DNA from: Streptomyces cinnamoneus
GTDB taxonomy: Bacteria > Actinomycetota > Actinomycetes > Streptomycetales > Streptomycetaceae
Length of the DNA stretch: 64,000 nucleotides
NCBI RefSeq assembly: GCF_002939475.1
Contig: NZ_PKFQ01000001.1
Span: forward strand, 3,159,001 to 3,223,000
Direction: 5' to 3'
The position numbers and the translations under genes are program-made. The notes beneath the pieces are model-generated. The model was not told the origin of the DNA and did not search any database. It worked only from the letters and a program-made list of their open reading frames with translations. Position 1 is the first letter of the stretch, and each line of letters begins with the position of its first letter. This document shows positions 60,169 through 64,000 of this stretch, in pieces.

Positions 60169-61215
60169 ATGGGCAGGACCACGGTCGGCGTGCACCACGT
60201 CCAGGCGGCGCTCGGCGGTGCGCTGCGGCTCGGCATCGACACCGTGCCGCTCCTCCAATGCGCCGGGATCTCCCCCCTGTTGCTGGGCGACGAGCTGGCG
60301 CGCGTGCCGCCCGAGCAGTTCGCGCGGCTGGTGCGGGCGCTGCACCGGGCCACGCGGGACGAGTTCCTGGGGCTGGGCGCGGCGCCCAGCCGGCCGGGGA
60401 CGTTCGCCATGATGTGCCACGCGTGCGTCGGCTGCCGCGACCTGGGCGCGGCGCTGGAGCGGGCCGTCCGGTTCTACGGGCTCTTCCCGCACGGCCCCGA
60501 CCTGGCGCTCGACCGGCTCGCCGGCGCGGGGCCGGCCGGTGAGGCCGTCTTCGCCGTCCGGGGCGACCTGTGGGGCCTCGCCGAGGGCCGCTTCCTCGCC
60601 GAGTGCGTGCTGATCGTCTGGCACCGGCTCGCCAGCTGGCTGATAGGGCACCGGATCCCGCTGCGCTGGGCGCGCTTCGACTGTCCGGCGCCGCCGTACG
60701 CGGGCGAGTACGGGGCGATGTTCGGCTGTCCGGTGACGTTCGGGGCGGGGCGCGGCTTCGGCGCCGCCGCCGGTTTCGACGCGCGCTGGCTGGCGGCGCC
60801 GCCGGTGCGGGACGAGGCGGCCCTGGCCGAGCTGCTGCGGAGCGCCCCGGCCGGGCTGCTCAGCCGCCGGGAGTACGGCACGACGGTGGCCGAGCAGGTG
60901 CGGCGCGACTTGGCGCGGGCGCTGCGCGCGGGGCGGCCGGCGCGGCTGCCGGGGGTGGCGCAGCTGGCGGCCCGCCTGGCGGTGAGCCCGGCGACGCTGC
61001 GGCGGCGGCTGGCGGCGGAGGGCACGTCCTACCGGCGGCTGCGGGACCAGGTGCGGCGGGAGGCGGCGGTCAGCAGCCTGGCGGAGGGGCGGGAGCCGAT
61101 CGCGGAGCTCGCCGAGCGGCTGGGCTTCTCCGAGGACACCGCCTTCCACCGGGCGTTCCGGCGCTGGACGGGCACCACGCCGGGCGCCTACCGGCTCCAC
61201 GGTCAGCAAAGCTGA
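60169..61215 (+). CDS. AraC-family regulator with AraC-type arabinose-binding-like N-terminal domain
   Basis: A 348-residue regulator. The N-terminal ~210 residues resemble the OruR/ArgR-like domain of AraC regulators (GISPLLLGDELARVPPEQFARLVRALHRATRDEFLGLG, CVGCRDLGAALERAVRFYGLF); the C-terminal HTH_18 spans about 250-345 (QLAARLAVSPATLRRRLAAEGTSYRRLRD, IAELAERLGFSEDTAFHRAFRRWTG). It stands between the divergent acyl-CoA ligase gene and the downstream secreted lipase gene, so control of lipid use is a reasonable inference. Confidence 0.9.
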   Translation: MGRTTVGVHHVQAALGGALRLGIDTVPLLQCAGISPLLLGDELARVPPEQFARLVRALHRATRDEFLGLGAAPSRPGTFAMMCHACVGCRDLGAALERAVRFYGLFPHGPDLALDRLAGAGPAGEAVFAVRGDLWGLAEGRFLAECVLIVWHRLASWLIGHRIPLRWARFDCPAPPYAGEYGAMFGCPVTFGAGRGFGAAAGFDARWLAAPPVRDEAALAELLRSAPAGLLSRREYGTTVAEQVRRDLARALRAGRPARLPGVAQLAARLAVSPATLRRRLAAEGTSYRRLRDQVRREAAVSSLAEGREPIAELAERLGFSEDTAFHRAFRRWTGTTPGAYRLHGQQS

Positions 61216-61298
61216 GCTTCCCGGTCAGCCCGGACTTACCCACCGGTCACTACGGTCCCCCCAACTGCTTCGCACCACGGGACAGTTGGGAGAGCCGC

Positions 61299-62474
61299 AT
61301 GCACCTGCGCAGCACCGCCCTCGCCGCGCTGACCGCCCTGGCCGTGGCGCTGGGCCTGCCCGGCACCACGGCTGCCGCCTCGGCGCCCGGGTCGCCCCAG
61401 GCGGCCGGGGCGCCCGGCGACGTCGTCAGCTCCGCCCCCACCTCCTTCCACCCCCTTCCCGGCCAGCCGACCAACACCAGGGCGTGGCACATCACGTACC
61501 GCTCCACCACCGCCAAGGGCACGCCCAACGTCGTGTCGGGCACCGTGATCGTCCCCCAGGACGGCAGAACGGGCCCGCGCCCGCTGGTCACCTACGCCGT
61601 CGGGACCGTCGGCCTGGGCGACGCCTGCGCCCCGTCGGCGGGCTTCCCGTACGGCACGACCGTGGAGGCCAACCTGATCCAGCAGCTCACGCTGCGCGGG
61701 TGGGCCGTCGCCGTCACCGACTACGAGGGCCTGGGCACCCCCGGCGACCACACCTACACCGTCGGTCCGGCCGAGGGCCACGCCGTGCTGGACGCCGCCC
61801 GCGCCGCGCAGCGGCTGCCGGAGGCCGGCCTCGGCGGGAGGGGCCCCGTCGGCATCATGGGCTACTCCCAGGGCGGCCAGGCGAGCGCGTGGGCCGCCGA
61901 GCTGCACGCGTCGTACGCCCCCGAGCTGGACGTGCGCGGCACGGCGAGCGGCGGGGTGCCCGCGGACCTCCTCAAGACCGCCGACTACGACGACGGCGGC
62001 ATCGGGGCGGGTCTGATCCTCATGGCCGCCGCCGGCCAGGACGCCGCCCACCCGGAGCTGCGGCTCGCGTCGTACCTCAACGACAAGGGCCGCTTCTACG
62101 TCGACTTCCTGAAGAAGAACTGCGTGGTCGTGGGCGTGGTCGCGGGGCTCTTCAAGCGCATCTCCGACGTGACGGTCAAGAACCCGCTGCACGAGGCCGA
62201 CTGGCAGGCGGTCCTGCGCGCGTCGGCCCTCGGCACCCGGGCGCCCGACCGGCCCGTGTACCTCTACCACGGGCTGGTCGACGAGCTGATCCCCTACGCC
62301 GTGGGGAAGCGGCTGCGGGCGGACTGGTGCGCGAAGGGCGTGGCGGTGCAGTGGAAGCCGCTGCCGCTGGCGGAGCACGTCCTGGGGGCGGTCACGGAGT
62401 CGATACCGGCCGCGAACTGGCTGGCCGACCGTTTCGCCGGACGGCCGGCCGGGGGGAACTGCCAGGCGGTCTGA
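61299..62474 (+). CDS. Secreted lipase (LIP / secretory lipase family)
   Basis: A 391-residue exported alpha/beta hydrolase. Signal peptide MHLRSTALAALTALAVALG with cleavage near TTAAA. The nucleophile serine is about residue 190 in GIMGYSQGGQASAW; Asp in the region YHGLVDELIPY and His in LAEHVLG complete a likely triad. Two cysteines near GDACAPSAG and another pair later may form disulfides. Family knowledge: these lipases hydrolyse triacylglycerols. ATG 61299 lies 83 bases after the AraC regulator gene. Confidence 0.9.
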   Translation: MHLRSTALAALTALAVALGLPGTTAAASAPGSPQAAGAPGDVVSSAPTSFHPLPGQPTNTRAWHITYRSTTAKGTPNVVSGTVIVPQDGRTGPRPLVTYAVGTVGLGDACAPSAGFPYGTTVEANLIQQLTLRGWAVAVTDYEGLGTPGDHTYTVGPAEGHAVLDAARAAQRLPEAGLGGRGPVGIMGYSQGGQASAWAAELHASYAPELDVRGTASGGVPADLLKTADYDDGGIGAGLILMAAAGQDAAHPELRLASYLNDKGRFYVDFLKKNCVVVGVVAGLFKRISDVTVKNPLHEADWQAVLRASALGTRAPDRPVYLYHGLVDELIPYAVGKRLRADWCAKGVAVQWKPLPLAEHVLGAVTESIPAANWLADRFAGRPAGGNCQAV

Positions 62475-62486
62475 CCGGGCCGGGGT

Positions 62487-63404
62487 TCAGGCGCTCTGCC
62501 TGCGGTACTGGCCGGGCGCCACCCCGTACTCCCGCTTGAACGCCTTGGCGAAGGCGAACTCGGAGGCGTATCCGCACTGTTCGGCGACGGTGCGCAGGGG
62601 TGCGTCGGCCGTGCGCAGCAGCCGGCCCGCCGTCGTCATGCGCCACCACGTCAGATAGGCGAGCGGCGGCTGGCCGACCAGCGCGGTGAAGCGGCGGGCG
62701 AACGCGGCGCGGGACAGCCCGGCCCGGGCACCGAGCTCCTCCACCGTCCAAGGCCGCGCCGGGTCGCCGTGGACGGCCTGCAAGGCGGCCGTGACGGCCG
62801 GGTCCTTCAAGGCGCCCGCCCATCCGGTCGGCCCGTCCGGGCGCTCGGTCAGCCACCAGGTCCGCAGCAGGTACAGCAGCAGGGTGTCGAGGAGAGCGGG
62901 CACGATCGCGTCGGAGCCGGGCTGGGGGTCTTCCAGTTCGGCGCCGAGCAGGTCGATGGCGGAGCGCAGCCGGTCGTGGGAGCCGACGCGGGCCGGGATG
63001 TGGACGAAGGGCGGCAGGTCGGTCAGCAGCGGGTGGGCGCGCGCCTTGTCCAACTGGTAGGCGCCGCAGAGCATGAGGGTGTCGTCGCCGTGGACGGGTC
63101 CGCGGTGGCGGAGCGTGGGCCAGGACCCGTCCGGTTCCAGCCGGGCGTCCTCCAGGGGCGTGTCGGGCCGGTCGGCCAGGCCGTGACCGTACCCGTGCGC
63201 CAGGAAGACGACGTCACCGGCGCCGAGCCGTACGGGCTCCGCCCCGTCGGGCGGCAGCAGCCAGGCCGTGCCCTGGAGGACCACGTGGAAGCCGGCGCCG
63301 TCCGAGGCGGGGAACCGCACGCCCCAGGGCGCGTGCTTGACCGTGCGCGAGGAATGGGGGCGTCCGGTGCGGATGGCGGCGATCGCGTCGCTCAGTACGT
63401 CCAT
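62487..63404 (-). CDS. AraC-family regulator with cupin_6 (AraC_binding) N-terminal domain
   Basis: A 305-residue regulator. N-terminal cupin (HAPWGVRFPASDGAGFHVVLQGTAWLLPPDG, GDVVFLAHGYGHGLAD) and a C-terminal double helix-turn-helix (about 205-303: VEELGARAGLSRAAFARRFTALVGQPPLAYLTWWRM, VAEQCGYASEFAFAKAFKREYG). Divergent from the dehydrogenase gene with only 96 bases between them and two palindromes, so it very probably controls that gene and itself. Confidence 0.93.
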   Translation of the reverse strand: MDVLSDAIAAIRTGRPHSSRTVKHAPWGVRFPASDGAGFHVVLQGTAWLLPPDGAEPVRLGAGDVVFLAHGYGHGLADRPDTPLEDARLEPDGSWPTLRHRGPVHGDDTLMLCGAYQLDKARAHPLLTDLPPFVHIPARVGSHDRLRSAIDLLGAELEDPQPGSDAIVPALLDTLLLYLLRTWWLTERPDGPTGWAGALKDPAVTAALQAVHGDPARPWTVEELGARAGLSRAAFARRFTALVGQPPLAYLTWWRMTTAGRLLRTADAPLRTVAEQCGYASEFAFAKAFKREYGVAPGQYRRQSA

Positions 63405-63428
63405 GACCGCACCGTACCGCTTTATGAG

Positions 63429-63491
63429 CGAGACGATCAGACATGAAAGAGAGTGCCTGAGATATGGATCGTCTCGTACGCGCTGCGTACG
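63429..63491. promoter_or_regulatory. Two operator-like palindromes in the AraC/dehydrogenase intergenic region
   Basis: CGAGACGATC (63429-63438) pairs perfectly with GATCGTCTCG (63467-63476) across 28 bases; CGTACGC (63475-63481) pairs with GCGTACG (63485-63491). The separated arms fit an AraC-type dimer binding two half-sites. Confidence 0.6.
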
Positions 63492-63500
63492 GTCGTCCTC

Positions 63501-64000
63501 ATGACAACTCCTTCCGCAACCAGGGCGATCAGCGGCGGCACCACCACCAAGGCGGTCCTCTTCCACGAGCTCGGCGGCCCCGAGGTCCTGAGGGTCGAGG
63601 ACGTGCCGCTGGTCGGGCCCGGGCCCGGCGAGGTCGCCGTGCGCGTCGAGGCCGTCGGCCTCAACCGGGCCGAGGCCCTCTTCCGCTCGGGCACGTACTA
63701 CTACCAGCCGACGCTGCCGGGGTCCCGGCTCGGCTACGAGGCGGCCGGGGTGGTGGAGGCGGTCGGGGAGGGCGTGAGCGCCTTCGCCCCCGGCGACGCG
63801 GTGATGGCCGCGGCCAACTTCGACTTCGGCGTCCACGGGGTGTACGGCGAACGGGTCGTGCTGCCGCAGGAGTCGGTGGTGCGCGGGCCCGACGGCGCGG
63901 ACGCGGTGACCGCCGCGGCGATGTGGCTGACGTACTCCACGGCCTACGGCGGCATGGTGGAGACGGGCGGGCTGGCCCCCGGCGACCACGTGGTGATCAC
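63501..64000 (+). CDS. Zinc-dependent alcohol dehydrogenase / quinone oxidoreductase (3' end outside window)
   Basis: The first 166 residues of a medium-chain dehydrogenase/reductase. The GroES-like domain is visible (KAVLFHELGGPEVLRVEDVPLVGPGPGEVAVRV, VGLNRAEALFRSGTYYYQPTLPGSRLGYEAAGVV, VGEGVSAFAPGDAVM). The residues that bind catalytic zinc in alcohol dehydrogenases (Cys then GHE) are absent here, so it belongs with the zinc-free quinone oxidoreductase branch. The NAD(P)-binding part is cut off. ATG 63501; divergent from its likely AraC-type regulator. Confidence 0.9.
   Translation, partial: MTTPSATRAISGGTTTKAVLFHELGGPEVLRVEDVPLVGPGPGEVAVRVEAVGLNRAEALFRSGTYYYQPTLPGSRLGYEAAGVVEAVGEGVSAFAPGDAVMAAANFDFGVHGVYGERVVLPQESVVRGPDGADAVTAAAMWLTYSTAYGGMVETGGLAPGDHVVI

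Overview
The window is typical Streptomyces-type chromosome: very high G+C, GTG used almost as often as ATG as start, tightly packed genes with four-base start/stop overlaps (GTGA, ATGA), and families characteristic of the genus (DUF397 proteins, DUF5753 regulators, TipA-like MerR, MqnA/MqnC). The gene order looks like a core-chromosome region. No insertion sequence, prophage, CRISPR array, tRNA or rRNA gene was seen.

Left part (1-19.8 kb): the end of a sensor kinase and its NarL-type response regulator; korAB (2-oxoacid:ferredoxin oxidoreductase); a KimA-like APC permease; a RarD-type transporter; a secreted M28 aminopeptidase; a minus-strand set of LolA-like protein, ABC ATPase and ABC-2 permease; a long-chain polyprenyl diphosphate synthase; a flavoprotein plus ATP-grasp pair of unknown pathway; divergently fumarylacetoacetase, a GPP34 protein with a Cys/Gly/His tail, and a lipoprotein.

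Centre (19.8-36.1 kb): a complete 14-gene nuoA-nuoN operon for proton-pumping NADH dehydrogenase (complex I), minus strand, nearly every junction translationally coupled. A near-consensus Rex operator lies upstream of nuoA.

Accessory stretch (36.7-45.6 kb): a secreted NlpC/P60 hydrolase, a small secreted protein, a helix-turn-helix/coiled-coil protein ending in a trypsin-like domain that has lost all three catalytic residues, a 55-residue membrane protein, an RsbW-like ATPase, a DUF5753 regulator with two tandem DUF397 proteins (WhiJ/AbaA-like locus), a SUKH-4-like protein, an XRE-cupin regulator, a methyltransferase and a TipA-like MerR regulator. Some genes here have lower third-position G+C.

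Right part (46-58 kb): menaquinone genes (GGR/MenJ-like reductase, menG, mqnC, mqnA) interspersed with a large zinc-ribbon membrane protein, a Uma2 nuclease-like gene, a truncated amidohydrolase relative, a Ser/Thr kinase and a membrane-anchored esterase. A cold-shock gene with a terminator-like hairpin in its leader follows. The last 6 kb hold an acyl-CoA synthetase / AraC regulator / secreted lipase group and a divergent AraC regulator / alcohol dehydrogenase pair; the dehydrogenase runs off the end.

Taken together, the core genes supply electrons (KorAB, complex I), build the quinone (polyprenyl synthase, MqnA, MqnC, MenG, GGR) and tune respiration to redox state (Rex site). All functional calls are from reading the sequence; no database search was possible.
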